A DNA stretch of 63,560 nucleotides, from the NCBI GenBank assembly GCA_007693915.1, contig RECS01000159.1:1-63560 (forward strand), written 5' to 3'. The notes under the pieces are model-generated. The model was not told the origin of the DNA. It saw only the letters and a program-made list of their open reading frames with translations, and did not search any database. The position numbers and the translations under genes are program-made. Numbering within the stretch: position 1 is the stretch's first letter; every line of letters starts with the position of its first letter. The stretch comes from Saprospirales bacterium. GTDB lineage: Bacteria; Bacteroidota; Bacteroidia; Chitinophagales; Saprospiraceae. Positions 25,948 through 35,922 of this stretch are shown piece after piece.

Positions 25948-28900
25948 TCAAAGATTTACTCTGGTAATCTCATCCATATTTCCCTTCATCCTCATGAGCG
26001 GTATTTCAACGAAAAACCGGGTGCCTTTGTCTTTTTCTGTTTCAAAGTATATTCTGCCGTGAAATGCCTCTACGATATTTTGACTAATTGCTAAGCCCAG
26101 GCCGGTGCCACTTGATTTAGAGGTAAAATTAGGCTTAAAAACCTTCTCCTTCATCTCTTCGGGAATACCGGATCCATTGTCCTGCACTTCGATAATAGCC
26201 ACGTCCCTTCTTCTATATAATCTAATCCAGATTTTTCCTCTTCGATCAATGGGTATGGCCTGAAGCGAATTCTTCATAAGGTTGGTAAGCACACGGATCA
26301 GATAATTTTTATCTGCGAAAACAAAAACATCATCTATCGGCAACATCAAATCAACATCCATATCCTCCCTATTTCTGAAGAGGTCATGAGCAGACCTAAC
26401 CATTTCATTAAGGTTAACCTTCTCATTTCTGGCTTCCGGCATCTTTGCAAAACTTGAAAATTCTGAGGCGATTTGAGAGAGGTTATCAATTTGCTCAATT
26501 AAAGTTGCTGTAGTTCTCTCGATCAAAGGATTCAAATCAGTATTTCCTCTCTTGGAAGCAAATTGTAAGTGTTGAATACTGAGCTTCATTGGAGTAAGCG
26601 GATTCTTGATTTCGTGAGCAATCTGCTTGGCCATTTCACGCCAAGCATCTTCACGCTCAGTCATTGCCATAAATTTGACTCCTTCATTGATTTCGCTGAT
26701 GATTCGATTATAATCTGCTATCAATTCTCCGATTTCATCATCATTTTCCCATTCAAGTGGCTCATTATCTTTGCCCAATCTGATTTTATTGAGATTATCC
26801 CTTAACCTCAATAGAGGCTGTGTAATACCTTCTGCAAAAATAAAAGCCAAAACACCCGACAGCAAAAACAGAAATAAATACACATTGATCAAAGTGCTTA
26901 AGAAATCTGTAAAGCCAACAGAACCGTGCCGAAAAACATCATCGGGAATAAGGAATAAAGCATGATCCTTTTCTGAGCCTAGCCTCAGTAGATCAATAAT
27001 CCCAGTATTGTTTGGAAAATGACGATTAATTTCCTTATTTAAGATTGGACCTATATTGGTAATTTTCTCGCGAACAGAAGCATCCAAAAAAACAGGGAAT
27101 CCTGTATGTTGCAAATGGCTCAACTCCTCCTCTGTGCGATGATCTGAAAAATTTAAAATACCAACCCTTAATTCTAATTGACGTTCGATTTCATCAGGAA
27201 GAATTAAAGAAAGGTTATTTTTCTCATCGTAGTAATCCTTAATCACAGTTTTTGCTCGCTGCAAATCAGCAAACAGGTTTTCCTTTAATTCCCTTTGACT
27301 ATTAACATTGAAGAATATGATGGTAATCAGGGAAACTAAAATTAGCGATGCCAATGTCAAACTGATGATAATGAACTGTATTTTCCGTCTCAAAGATCTC
27401 GCTCGTGGTCGTCTCACATCCCATGCTTTGGGAAAGACAGGCACTACAGAATTGGCATAAAGCAGTAGAACACCTAAAATAGCAGACAAGAAGAATAAAT
27501 AAGAAAACAAGCTAAAAGGCTTCAAGTAGTCGGCGGAGTACTTGCCAATTACCAATTGCATATTTGAGTTATTTACATGCCAGGATTTGACCCACTCTGA
27601 CCTTCGGTTTTTTCGAAGGAGGCTACCTTCTGTTTGAATATCCCATGATTCGGGTAAAATTTCAGGATATAGGCTATTACTTGAAAAAAGCTTTTTCCCA
27701 TCCTCGTATAAAGTGTAATCATATTTCCTTTCCCCAACCATTCTAAGCTTTTTCACTTTTTCATAGACCGACTTAAAGTCCAACTGTTTCGCACCATTAT
27801 CACCTTTAAAGACTTGTGACAACTCAGCCCTTTGCTGAATATCCTTATCCAATGAAAAGCTAAAAAGCATAGATGCTCCAAAACCAGACAAAATCAGTAA
27901 CCACAACACCATCCATGGATAACTCGGTTTTTTCTTTTCAGAAAAAATATCCAGAAGAAAGATAAAAATGAATACTCCTAGGTAAAAGGGAAATGGGGGT
28001 AAAGGAACTTCCACCGAAAGGAATATAGGAAAGGAAAGCAATGCAGCAGCACCGGCTGCCATAAACCTATTGGCAAGCGGAATCTCCATCTTAAAAATGA
28101 GCTCTCCTGCTTTAAGACCAAGAACAAAAACGGAGAACAAATAAAGCATGATCACAGTCAGCAGAATAAAACTGTACACATCGAGATTAAAAACTTCCTC
28201 GAGATCTAGCTGAATGTTTGAATAATAGACAAGTTGGCTAACACTTTTCCCAAAAAAAGTAAACAGAAGTATTACAGAAAAATACAAACCTACTGCAAAT
28301 AGTGCTTTTAGTCCGGGATTTCTATTAGCAAATAACTTAGCGATCGGGAAGTTCAACAGAAACAAACTGAAACCACAAAAAAGCAATACATCCATTGTCA
28401 ACTTCCCTAAACTACCACTCATAAACAAAAAATAGGTCTCACGAACAAATAAAGGTATTGCCTCCATGACTTCGACAACCAAGGGCACATTCCACAATAG
28501 GCGTATTAATAAAACAATGGTGAAAAGACCTAAAATCTGAAGTGGATTATTGTGAATCAATTCGCGGTGTCTGAAAATATTAACAACCACAAAGATGATC
28601 ACTACCAACACAAACATTAACCAGCCATAGGCTAGGATATATTGAAATAAAAAAGATCTTACCTTACCAGCAGGACTAATCTGAAGCTCACCATTTAGAA
28701 TATCAAAGGCATAATCAGTCTGAATAAATCTATTAAAAAACATGCTGTAAAAAATAGCTTGCTCCTTCGGTTCTTCAAATAGTATGGGAACAACTAACTG
28801 TGAGTATAAGCTATCAGAATTTTTAATATGGAGACGATCTTTTAGGTAGTAGTGAACCCCATCCCTGCTTCCCAAACTAATTTCACCATTTGATTTACGG

Positions 28901-29184
28901 TCGGGGAAAAAACTTATCCAAGGATTTGAAAATGAAGAAATATGATCATTGTGTTTGATTACAACTTGGGGATGATAGTAAGAATTTAAGGAGGGGAAAA
29001 GTTTAAAACCAGCACCAAAAGATGATTCAACTTGCTCACTTATAGCAATTTCGATGTACTCATCCCATGCCTTAATAAATTCGTCAGTCCTATCCGTTTG
29101 ATAAAATATAAAAGTTGCACTCGACAGCACAAGGAGTACAGCGAATAGTCCCAAAAACATTCGACTTCGAAGGATTAAGCTCAC
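25948..29184 (-). CDS. NtrY-like sensor histidine kinase
   Basis: 1078 residues. An N-terminal membrane anchor and periplasmic segment (to about 175) are followed by a long multi-helix membrane region, a second periplasmic part, and a last membrane helix near residue 790. HAMP, HisKA ([12 protein letters not shown]) and HATPase ([28 protein letters not shown]) domains then follow. The kinase core is of the NtrY type. No response regulator is adjacent. The start is GTG; an ATG eight codons later is also possible. Confidence 0.88.
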   Translation of the reverse strand: MSLILRSRMFLGLFAVLLVLSSATFIFYQTDRTDEFIKAWDEYIEIAISEQVESSFGAGFKLFPSLNSYYHPQVVIKHNDHISSFSNPWISFFPDRKSNGEISLGSRDGVHYYLKDRLHIKNSDSLYSQLVVPILFEEPKEQAIFYSMFFNRFIQTDYAFDILNGELQISPAGKVRSFLFQYILAYGWLMFVLVVIIFVVVNIFRHRELIHNNPLQILGLFTIVLLIRLLWNVPLVVEVMEAIPLFVRETYFLFMSGSLGKLTMDVLLFCGFSLFLLNFPIAKLFANRNPGLKALFAVGLYFSVILLFTFFGKSVSQLVYYSNIQLDLEEVFNLDVYSFILLTVIMLYLFSVFVLGLKAGELIFKMEIPLANRFMAAGAAALLSFPIFLSVEVPLPPFPFYLGVFIFIFLLDIFSEKKKPSYPWMVLWLLILSGFGASMLFSFSLDKDIQQRAELSQVFKGDNGAKQLDFKSVYEKVKKLRMVGERKYDYTLYEDGKKLFSSNSLYPEILPESWDIQTEGSLLRKNRRSEWVKSWHVNNSNMQLVIGKYSADYLKPFSLFSYLFFLSAILGVLLLYANSVVPVFPKAWDVRRPRARSLRRKIQFIIISLTLASLILVSLITIIFFNVNSQRELKENLFADLQRAKTVIKDYYDEKNNLSLILPDEIERQLELRVGILNFSDHRTEEELSHLQHTGFPVFLDASVREKITNIGPILNKEINRHFPNNTGIIDLLRLGSEKDHALFLIPDDVFRHGSVGFTDFLSTLINVYLFLFLLSGVLAFIFAEGITQPLLRLRDNLNKIRLGKDNEPLEWENDDEIGELIADYNRIISEINEGVKFMAMTEREDAWREMAKQIAHEIKNPLTPMKLSIQHLQFASKRGNTDLNPLIERTTATLIEQIDNLSQIASEFSSFAKMPEARNEKVNLNEMVRSAHDLFRNREDMDVDLMLPIDDVFVFADKNYLIRVLTNLMKNSLQAIPIDRRGKIWIRLYRRRDVAIIEVQDNGSGIPEEMKEKVFKPNFTSKSSGTGLGLAISQNIVEAFHGRIYFETEKDKGTRFFVEIPLMRMKGNMDEITRVNL

Positions 29185-29338
29185 CTATTAATCATGTTTC
29201 ATCCAACAATTCGAGTGTAAAGGTAATATATTCAGCGAATTAATCATTAAAGCAAATACGAATATATAAGCTATTGAATGAGGGAGGATCCGGATTTTGA
29301 TTTACTGAAAACAATTTCTACGTTTAAAACTTACAGAC

Positions 29339-29902
29339 TTAGTTTTTCACGAAAAATTCAATTTCATAAAAATACTCCCGACCGAAGAGGTTCTTGTAGT
29401 CCACTTTAACGGTCAACTGACCGGATTGGAGGTTCCATTCCAGGTTTTGGTCAATTGCTGCGAGGACGCTGCCGACCTTTCTTCTTCCTTCAAGATAAAT
29501 TAACTCATCGTCTACGTAGGTCAATTGCAAATATCGGACGGTGAGATTGTGGTCTAAAGCAAAAAAGGATTCAACCCTTTGTCCATTAGAGGAGGTAGAA
29601 TCACAACCGTACCGACCGAAGAGATTTGGGAGATCGATATTAAGATCCAACAAAATTGAGTAGGAGTCAGCAAGGTCTTCACCACTCATCTGTACAGTTT
29701 CCACTTTTTCATCAGTGGTAACTGTTTTCTCTCCCTGTATATTTTCTTTTTTCAGTTTAACAATATAATCATCAATATAGCTATGGATTTCAGGATGTTG
29801 TTCACAAGCATCGGCATGTTGTTTTCCCGCTGAAGAACAGCCCATCCAAAAGGGAAAAATCAGGAATAGTGAAAAGAATGGAAACAGGGAGAATTTTTTC
29901 AT
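29339..29902 (-). CDS. Lipoprotein of unknown function
   Basis: 187 residues with a lipoprotein signal (FPFWMGCSS). No known domain is recognised. It overlaps the gpmI stop by four bases (ATGA) and so is translated with gpmI. The mature part is mixed alpha/beta with no catalytic motif that I can name. Confidence 0.7.
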   Translation of the reverse strand: MKKFSLFPFFSLFLIFPFWMGCSSAGKQHADACEQHPEIHSYIDDYIVKLKKENIQGEKTVTTDEKVETVQMSGEDLADSYSILLDLNIDLPNLFGRYGCDSTSSNGQRVESFFALDHNLTVRYLQLTYVDDELIYLEGRRKVGSVLAAIDQNLEWNLQSGQLTVKVDYKNLFGREYFYEIEFFVKN

Positions 29903-31425
29903 AAAAAAAGATTTTTTCCATCCATTTCCGGCGCAACTTCGATACCCATCAGAAAGAGTAATGAGGGTGCAACATCCGCCAAAATACCGTCTTGCAGTTC
30001 CATTTTCTCAGCTTTTTCCCCTAAGTAAATGCAGGGGACTAAATTAGTAGTATGTGCAGTATTGGGCGAACCATCCTGATTGATCATGTAATCGCTATTA
30101 CCATGATCTGCGATAATCAGTATCTCATAATCAAGTGTTTGGAGGCGCGAAATGAGATCTGCCATGCAACTATCAACCGACTCCGCTGCTTTTATTGCGG
30201 CATTAAAATCACCGGTATGACCGACCATATCGGCATTGGCATAATTGATACAAATAAAGTCAGGAGTCTGTCCCTTTGCCAACCTTTTTATGAGAGCATC
30301 GGTCAATTCATATGCGCTCATTTCAGGCTTAAGATCGTAGGTTGATACTTTTGGCGAGGTTGCCATTATCCTTTCCTCTCCTGTAAATGGTGATTCCCGA
30401 CCTCCCGAAAAAAAGAAGGTAACGTGAGGATATTTTTCTGTTTCTGCCATCCGTAACTGACTCAAACCTGCTGCCTCGAGTACCTCACCCATGGTATTTA
30501 CCAGATTGTCCTTTTCAAACAAAACGGATATCTCAGTAAATTCTTCATCATAGCGGGTAAAAGTGATAAAATCCAAACCCAGTTTTTTCATACTCAAATC
30601 AGGGAAATCCTGCTGTGTCAATACTGTTGTCAATTGTCTGGGTCTGTCTGTTCTAAAATTGAAAAAAATTACCGTATCCCCGTCTTTTATCCCCTCAAAA
30701 CCCAGGCTAACCGCTTGGTCTAGAATAACAGGAAGAAGGAACTCATCAGTTTTACCTCTATCGTAATTGCTTTCCAGCCAATGTATTTCATCATTGGTCC
30801 TTTCAGCTTGCAAATTCACCAAAGCATCATAGGCAATTTTGGTTCTTTCCCAGCGCTTGTCGCGATCCATGGCGTAATAGCGTCCACAAATGGTAGCCAG
30901 GGCAGCAGGGCTGTTTGAAGTAAATTTAAGGATTTCCTCAATAAAACCTTTACCGCTTTTAGGATCCGTATCTCTTCCGTCTGTTATCGCATGAATGAAG
31001 TAATTTTCATCACAAATGGAATTCAGATAGTTGCACAAACCGTGTAAATGATTCAAGTGAGAATGCACCCCACCATCTGAACAAAGCCCAATCACATGCA
31101 AATCACCTCCCCTCAGACCCATTCGCTTTACGGCATTCTTTATTTTTCCATCCTGATCTAACTGACCGGCTTCTATGGCTTTATTGATTTTTACTAGATC
31201 CTGATAGACGATGCGACCTGCGCCAATATTGAGGTGACCGACTTCAGAATTCCCCATCTGTCCCTCCGGCAACCCTACTGATTCGCCATGAGTGGTGAGT
31301 TTTGACCACTTTTTCTCCGCCATTAAACCATCCATAAACGGGGTATTGGCATTAAAGATGGCATTGGTATGGTCGGGTTTTCCCAACCCCCAGCCATCGA
31401 GTATAATAAGCGCTGATTTTTTCAT
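29899..31425 (-). CDS. gpmI: 2,3-bisphosphoglycerate-independent phosphoglycerate mutase
   Basis: 508 residues. LIILDGWGLG, the nucleophile Ser in GQMGNSEVGHLNIGAGR, ITDGRDTDPKSG and IADHGNSDYM are the manganese-dependent GpmI motifs. It interconverts 3- and 2-phosphoglycerate in glycolysis. It is the first gene of a two-gene unit with the lipoprotein at 29339. Confidence 0.97.
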   Translation of the reverse strand: MKKSALIILDGWGLGKPDHTNAIFNANTPFMDGLMAEKKWSKLTTHGESVGLPEGQMGNSEVGHLNIGAGRIVYQDLVKINKAIEAGQLDQDGKIKNAVKRMGLRGGDLHVIGLCSDGGVHSHLNHLHGLCNYLNSICDENYFIHAITDGRDTDPKSGKGFIEEILKFTSNSPAALATICGRYYAMDRDKRWERTKIAYDALVNLQAERTNDEIHWLESNYDRGKTDEFLLPVILDQAVSLGFEGIKDGDTVIFFNFRTDRPRQLTTVLTQQDFPDLSMKKLGLDFITFTRYDEEFTEISVLFEKDNLVNTMGEVLEAAGLSQLRMAETEKYPHVTFFFSGGRESPFTGEERIMATSPKVSTYDLKPEMSAYELTDALIKRLAKGQTPDFICINYANADMVGHTGDFNAAIKAAESVDSCMADLISRLQTLDYEILIIADHGNSDYMINQDGSPNTAHTTNLVPCIYLGEKAEKMELQDGILADVAPSLLFLMGIEVAPEMDGKNLFL

Positions 31426-31547
31426 GTGGCAAAATTACGTAAATAATGGAGAATGAATAATTAGTGAATTGAAAGTTGAAAGGGGTTAAATTTTAGTAAG
31501 CTTGGAATTATACGTATGACATCAACTGTTTAGGAAATTATTAAATT

Positions 31548-31670
31548 ATGAGGGTAAAACTGCCAACTATACCAAAAGCTATTTTAATAAAGAAATTCAA
31601 TTACAAGGTTAAATATACGAGGGGTGCACTGCAATATATGGTAAGAGAAGCTGAACTAACTGACCTGTAA
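31548..31670 (+). CDS. Doubtful 40-residue basic ORF
   Basis: It begins MRVKLPTIPKAILIKKFNYK and ends in AELTDL. It has no clear ribosome site and no match I know. It may be a fragment of a lost gene or chance. Confidence 0.15.
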   Translation: MRVKLPTIPKAILIKKFNYKVKYTRGALQYMVREAELTDL

Positions 31671-32185
31671 GTTTACAAATACAAATCTAATAGCGAAGTC
31701 GAACCAAGCTGAAGTGTCACGATTTCTAATTCTGAAAATTCAAGTTTGAATATACTTTAGATACTTAGCTTTGCTCCTTTCTACCTTAGCGAGAACTAAT
31801 CCCTTGTGAGGATTTTAATAAAAATTTTAACCTACAACCCTATCAGCCAAAAAAGTTTTTGGTTCGGGCTTAAGAAAGTCAACATCATTTTTCAGCGGAT
31901 TATCACCTGACGTTCTAAAGTTTACGGATAAACTACCTTTCCATTTCCTTTGCCGTACAGACCAAACTTATTATAAAGTCAAATATTATAAAAGTTTAAA
32001 TATACGAATTAAGACCAATCTCTTTTTCTTTTGCTTAAATTTTAACATCTTATCTATTTATTGGATAAGTTCAATAATTTATGATTGATTGGCTTAAATT
32101 GTCAGCAATTGGCAATATTGGGAAATGAGTCCCCTAATAAAAGAATAATGAAAGTTAAAGCTTTATATAAATAAGCCTATTTACT

Positions 32186-32193
32186 TACCTTTG
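32186..32193 (+). promoter_or_regulatory. -7 element (TACCTTTG) of the MBOAT-SGNH gene
   Basis: TACCTTTG followed by CG fits the extended Bacteroidota -7 element. The leader would be about 75 bases and contains AAGGAGGTGAAG at 32223, which is not close to the ATG. Confidence 0.5.
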
Positions 32194-32273
32194 CGTCCTG
32201 ATTTACCTAATCTTAATACAACTAAGGAGGTGAAGTAAACCTCAATAGTTAAATTATAATCTTAATTATTAAT

Positions 32274-34796
32274 ATGAAAGCTGCAAGTTCTGAACTAACT
32301 TCCACATATGCTATCAGCAAAAGTGGTTTATTTTCATATAGCCTAACGTTAATTCAATTGCTGGCAGTTATACTTTTGGTTCATCTTTATGACATAGAAA
32401 GTTTCTTAAATCTTTTTGAATTATTGGTGGTAACGACAATTGGATTTATTGTTCATTCTTTTTTACCCAAACCATTAAGGATTTATTTTTTTGGCATCCT
32501 TAGTTTGATATTATTAAGTGTTCTGATAGGTCTCACTAGTATGACAATAGTTTTACTTATAGGAACCGCCATCACTTTAATCTCTGCACTTATACCAAAT
32601 CGATTAATCAAATACAGTCTTTTATCAATAATCATTGCAGGTCTGATTTATTTGATGGCAATGAAGCCAGACTGGATTCAACCTCATATTGCAGCATTAT
32701 CTATATTGGGATCAATGTTTGTTTTCCGCCTTTCTCTTTACTTATACGACACCAATTATCAGCGGGATAAAGCTCCATTAATAAAGGATTGGACTTACTT
32801 TTTCATGCTACCCAATATGGCACTTTTGCTTTTTCCAGTTGTAGATTACAAACTTTTTCAGAGAAAATATTTCGATGAGGATGCATTAAAAATTTATAAA
32901 AAAGGAGTGCAATGGATAGTATTAGGTATTTTCCACCTAATGGTTTACAGATTCATCTATTATTATTTATTGTTGCCGCCGAATGAAGTCAAAGATACTG
33001 TTTCATTCTGGCATTACGCGATAACAAATTATACATTGATTATCAGACTCTCCGGAATTTTTCATATTTCGGTTGGGATTCTCTGCCTTTTCGGTTTTAA
33101 TCTCCCGCGAGTCTTTGACAACTACTTTCTGGCATCGGGTTTTTCAGATCTCTGGAGAAGAATAAATATATATTTTAGAGACTACGTCATACGATTGTTT
33201 TATTACCCAATATTTTTTAAAATCAGAAAAATTGGTGATCTAAATGCTAAGGTAGTTACCATACTTTTCATTTTCTTCATGACTTGGTTTTTGCATTCTC
33301 TTCAGTGGTTCTGGCTTAGGGGCTTTTTCCCTATACGAATGGTAGATGTGGTGTTCTGGGGAGTATTTGGGGTATTGGTTGCCGGCAATGCGATATGGGA
33401 AACAAAAAAAAGGAGAACAAGGCCTGATACTAAAAGCTGGGCTTATGCCGGCAGAATGACAGCTCAAATACTGGGTATGTTTCTGTTTATGAGTGTATTG
33501 TGGTCAATTTGGTCTTCTACAACTATGGGGGATTGGTTTGCGGTTGCTTCCCAGGTTTTAAATGGAAGTGCTAATCAATGGATAGTATTTTTTGTTGGGC
33601 TGGCAGCAACCTGGTTGGTGGGCTCTATTGTTTTCAGGCAATTTGAATTACGTCAATGGGGTAAAAAGATTGACCCTGATCCGGCTTCTGAAATAGCCTC
33701 ATTTTGGTCATTGAGTATTGTAATTTGCTTATTATTTTTACAAATTCCTTTTATTGCGCAAACTATTGAAAGTCAAACGGGAAAGGAATTAGATGGATTG
33801 CTTGAACCCAAATTAAATCTAGCTGATGAAAACCTTTTGGTGGAGGGTTATTATGAAGAAATATTGATCGGCAATGAGTTAACCAGTCCTGTAGGTGAGA
33901 TGGTTGAGCGGGGCGAGGGAGGAAGGTTTAGATTTTCTGAAGGTGCAATATTAGTAGACGATATAAGAATTGTAATAGCTAAACCCAACTTTTCCTTTGA
34001 GTTCAAAGATAAACTCTATACAACCAACAGTATAGGTATCCGAGATAAAGAATACCCAATAGAAAAAGGATCTAACACAATTAGAACTGCTGTTCTAGGG
34101 GGATCATATATAAATGGCTCTGGAGTAGCTGATTATGAAATTTTTGATGAAATCCTAGAAGACAAAATGAATGCTAGCTCTTCAGATTTTCATTACGAAT
34201 TCTGGAATTTTGGAAATCCTGGTTTTGATCTAATCCAAAGTATTTATGATTTCGAAAAGAAAGACGGAATTCAGTTTGATTTTGACAACTTAATTTTCTT
34301 TTCACATGGAATAGATTTATATAAAAATATTAAAACTTTGGGTGCTGTTTATGCATCTGGCAGACCAATACCTTATGATTTCATGAAGGAAATAATAGAT
34401 AAAAGTGGTATAGATAAGTCCATGTCGCAAACAGCTATTATGACTGCTATGGATCCTTTTAGTGAAGAGTTGGTGGTGCTTTCCTTAGAGTATTTGCATG
34501 AAATTTGTAAAGCAAATAATATTCAATCTATTTGGGCTTACTGGCCAACAACTTCAACCCATCCCTATGTTAAAGGTTTTCCGGAAGGGTTAGCTAAGAT
34601 AGCTGAAGATATAGGATTTAAAATACTTAGTCTTGATGGAGTTTATAATGATCATCCTCCAAGAACACTCTTTGTTTCTCCAATAGACAGACATCCCAAT
34701 GAGCTTGGCCACCGACTTGCAGCGGAAGCCCTTTATTTAGAATTTAAAAAAAGACCATATTTATTACAAACTGAGACAAACAATAAAGAAAACTAA
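32274..34796 (+). CDS. MBOAT-like O-acyltransferase fused to an SGNH-like domain
   Basis: 840 residues. About a dozen membrane helices fill residues 20-510, with the MBOAT-like block FSDLWRRINIYFRDYVIR near 290 and the probable catalytic His in TWFLHSLQWFW near 345. The C-terminal ~300 residues are soluble, with an SGNH-like block I (AVLGGSYINGSG) and final HPNELGHRLAAE. The two parts would move an acyl group across the membrane and place it on a glycan or lipid. It opens the accessory region of glycosyl- and sulfotransferases, which fits a role in polysaccharide O-acylation. The acyl donor and acceptor are unknown. Confidence 0.75.
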   Translation: MKAASSELTSTYAISKSGLFSYSLTLIQLLAVILLVHLYDIESFLNLFELLVVTTIGFIVHSFLPKPLRIYFFGILSLILLSVLIGLTSMTIVLLIGTAITLISALIPNRLIKYSLLSIIIAGLIYLMAMKPDWIQPHIAALSILGSMFVFRLSLYLYDTNYQRDKAPLIKDWTYFFMLPNMALLLFPVVDYKLFQRKYFDEDALKIYKKGVQWIVLGIFHLMVYRFIYYYLLLPPNEVKDTVSFWHYAITNYTLIIRLSGIFHISVGILCLFGFNLPRVFDNYFLASGFSDLWRRINIYFRDYVIRLFYYPIFFKIRKIGDLNAKVVTILFIFFMTWFLHSLQWFWLRGFFPIRMVDVVFWGVFGVLVAGNAIWETKKRRTRPDTKSWAYAGRMTAQILGMFLFMSVLWSIWSSTTMGDWFAVASQVLNGSANQWIVFFVGLAATWLVGSIVFRQFELRQWGKKIDPDPASEIASFWSLSIVICLLFLQIPFIAQTIESQTGKELDGLLEPKLNLADENLLVEGYYEEILIGNELTSPVGEMVERGEGGRFRFSEGAILVDDIRIVIAKPNFSFEFKDKLYTTNSIGIRDKEYPIEKGSNTIRTAVLGGSYINGSGVADYEIFDEILEDKMNASSSDFHYEFWNFGNPGFDLIQSIYDFEKKDGIQFDFDNLIFFSHGIDLYKNIKTLGAVYASGRPIPYDFMKEIIDKSGIDKSMSQTAIMTAMDPFSEELVVLSLEYLHEICKANNIQSIWAYWPTTSTHPYVKGFPEGLAKIAEDIGFKILSLDGVYNDHPPRTLFVSPIDRHPNELGHRLAAEALYLEFKKRPYLLQTETNNKEN

Positions 34797-34809
34797 TAAA
34801 GAAGATACC

Positions 34810-35922
34810 TTATGTTTTAGAGTCTGAAATAAAGACAATTTCATTCCAAAGCTTTTCACCATAGACATCCCATGAAAATCTGCTGATGTGGTCCTGCAAT
34901 TCAGAAATTATGGTTTTAATTTCTTCTGAACTTAGCTTATATACTCTTTCCATAAGTTCGCTGAGATCTTTAGCTTTTAGTTCATTCAAATAAAATGGAT
35001 TATTTCCGGCAACCTCACGAATACTAGAGAATGGGGTGGTAATTGGAATGGTACCCGCTGCAATAGATTCGGCAACTGGCAAGCCAAAGCCCTCATAGGT
35101 AGATGGATAGACCATCGCTAAAGCATTCTTATATAAACTCAGCAGAACGCCATCTTCTACAAAACCGCTTAAACATATGAATTCCCTAAAAGGATGATCT
35201 TTTAAACGATCAAAAAACGGCTGTGACTTCCACCCCATTGCTCCACAAATTACAAGCTGAACATTTCCGGGGTTCTGTTTCTTAAATAATTCAAAAGCAT
35301 CTAAAATAAGTATATGGTTCTTCCTGGGTTCAATCGTTCCAACCGTTAAAAAATAATCAGTACCTATCTCCCTTGGAATAGGTTGCTGTATAATTTCCGA
35401 GGAATTCAATCCCAGGCCGGGATAAATCATAACCGTTTTGTTTGAGGCAAAGGGGAAAACACGCTCAATATCTTTCTGCGTATGATTTGAGTTACTGATA
35501 ATTAGATCTGCGTTCTTGAGAATTCGTTTTAAAAACAATCGCTGAAGAAACTGACTGTGAAACCTGTGGAAATTAGGGAATAATAAGGGGGTTAAGTCAT
35601 GAATAACAGTTATTCTCTTAACTTGCTTTGGTAAATTAAAGGGACCAAAATGGGCAGGCTCGATAACCACGTCTACTTTTTCTTTTCTTAGAATTGCAGG
35701 AATTAATAAGAAAAGTCGAAACGAGGAATAACCAATGGGCATAGGAATGTTTTTAAGTACAATCTGCCTTACACCCTGCAAACTATCATCTCTCTTCTGA
35801 CGTATTAGTAAAATTTCCCAGCCGGGATTAAAACGGATGAGACTTTTGATCATTTCTCTCGTATAAACATGCACTCCAGCATTCTGATTATCAAGAGCAT
35901 CAGCAATAATTCCTAGTTTCAT
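34810..35922 (-). CDS. GT4-family glycosyltransferase
   Basis: 370 residues in a GT-B fold. It shows ADALDNQNAGVHVYTREMI near the N terminus, LTVGTIEPRKNHILIL for the nucleotide-sugar domain, and the GT4 E-x7-E motif YEGFGLPVAESIAAG. The ATG at 35920-35922 overlaps the upstream stop (ATGA) and is preferred to a TTG three codons earlier. It is the last gene of a minus-strand unit that starts near 40087 or 39332. The sugar is unknown. Confidence 0.9.
   Translation of the reverse strand: MKLGIIADALDNQNAGVHVYTREMIKSLIRFNPGWEILLIRQKRDDSLQGVRQIVLKNIPMPIGYSSFRLFLLIPAILRKEKVDVVIEPAHFGPFNLPKQVKRITVIHDLTPLLFPNFHRFHSQFLQRLFLKRILKNADLIISNSNHTQKDIERVFPFASNKTVMIYPGLGLNSSEIIQQPIPREIGTDYFLTVGTIEPRKNHILILDAFELFKKQNPGNVQLVICGAMGWKSQPFFDRLKDHPFREFICLSGFVEDGVLLSLYKNALAMVYPSTYEGFGLPVAESIAAGTIPITTPFSSIREVAGNNPFYLNELKAKDLSELMERVYKLSSEEIKTIISELQDHISRFSWDVYGEKLWNEIVFISDSKT

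Larger units (their letters stand above)
31426..32273. other. Long intergenic region (about 850 bases)
   Basis: The stretch separates housekeeping genes from the accessory glycan region. I see no RNA gene or repeat. A 40-codon frame at 31548-31670 and a -7 element at 32186 are the only features. Confidence 0.5.
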
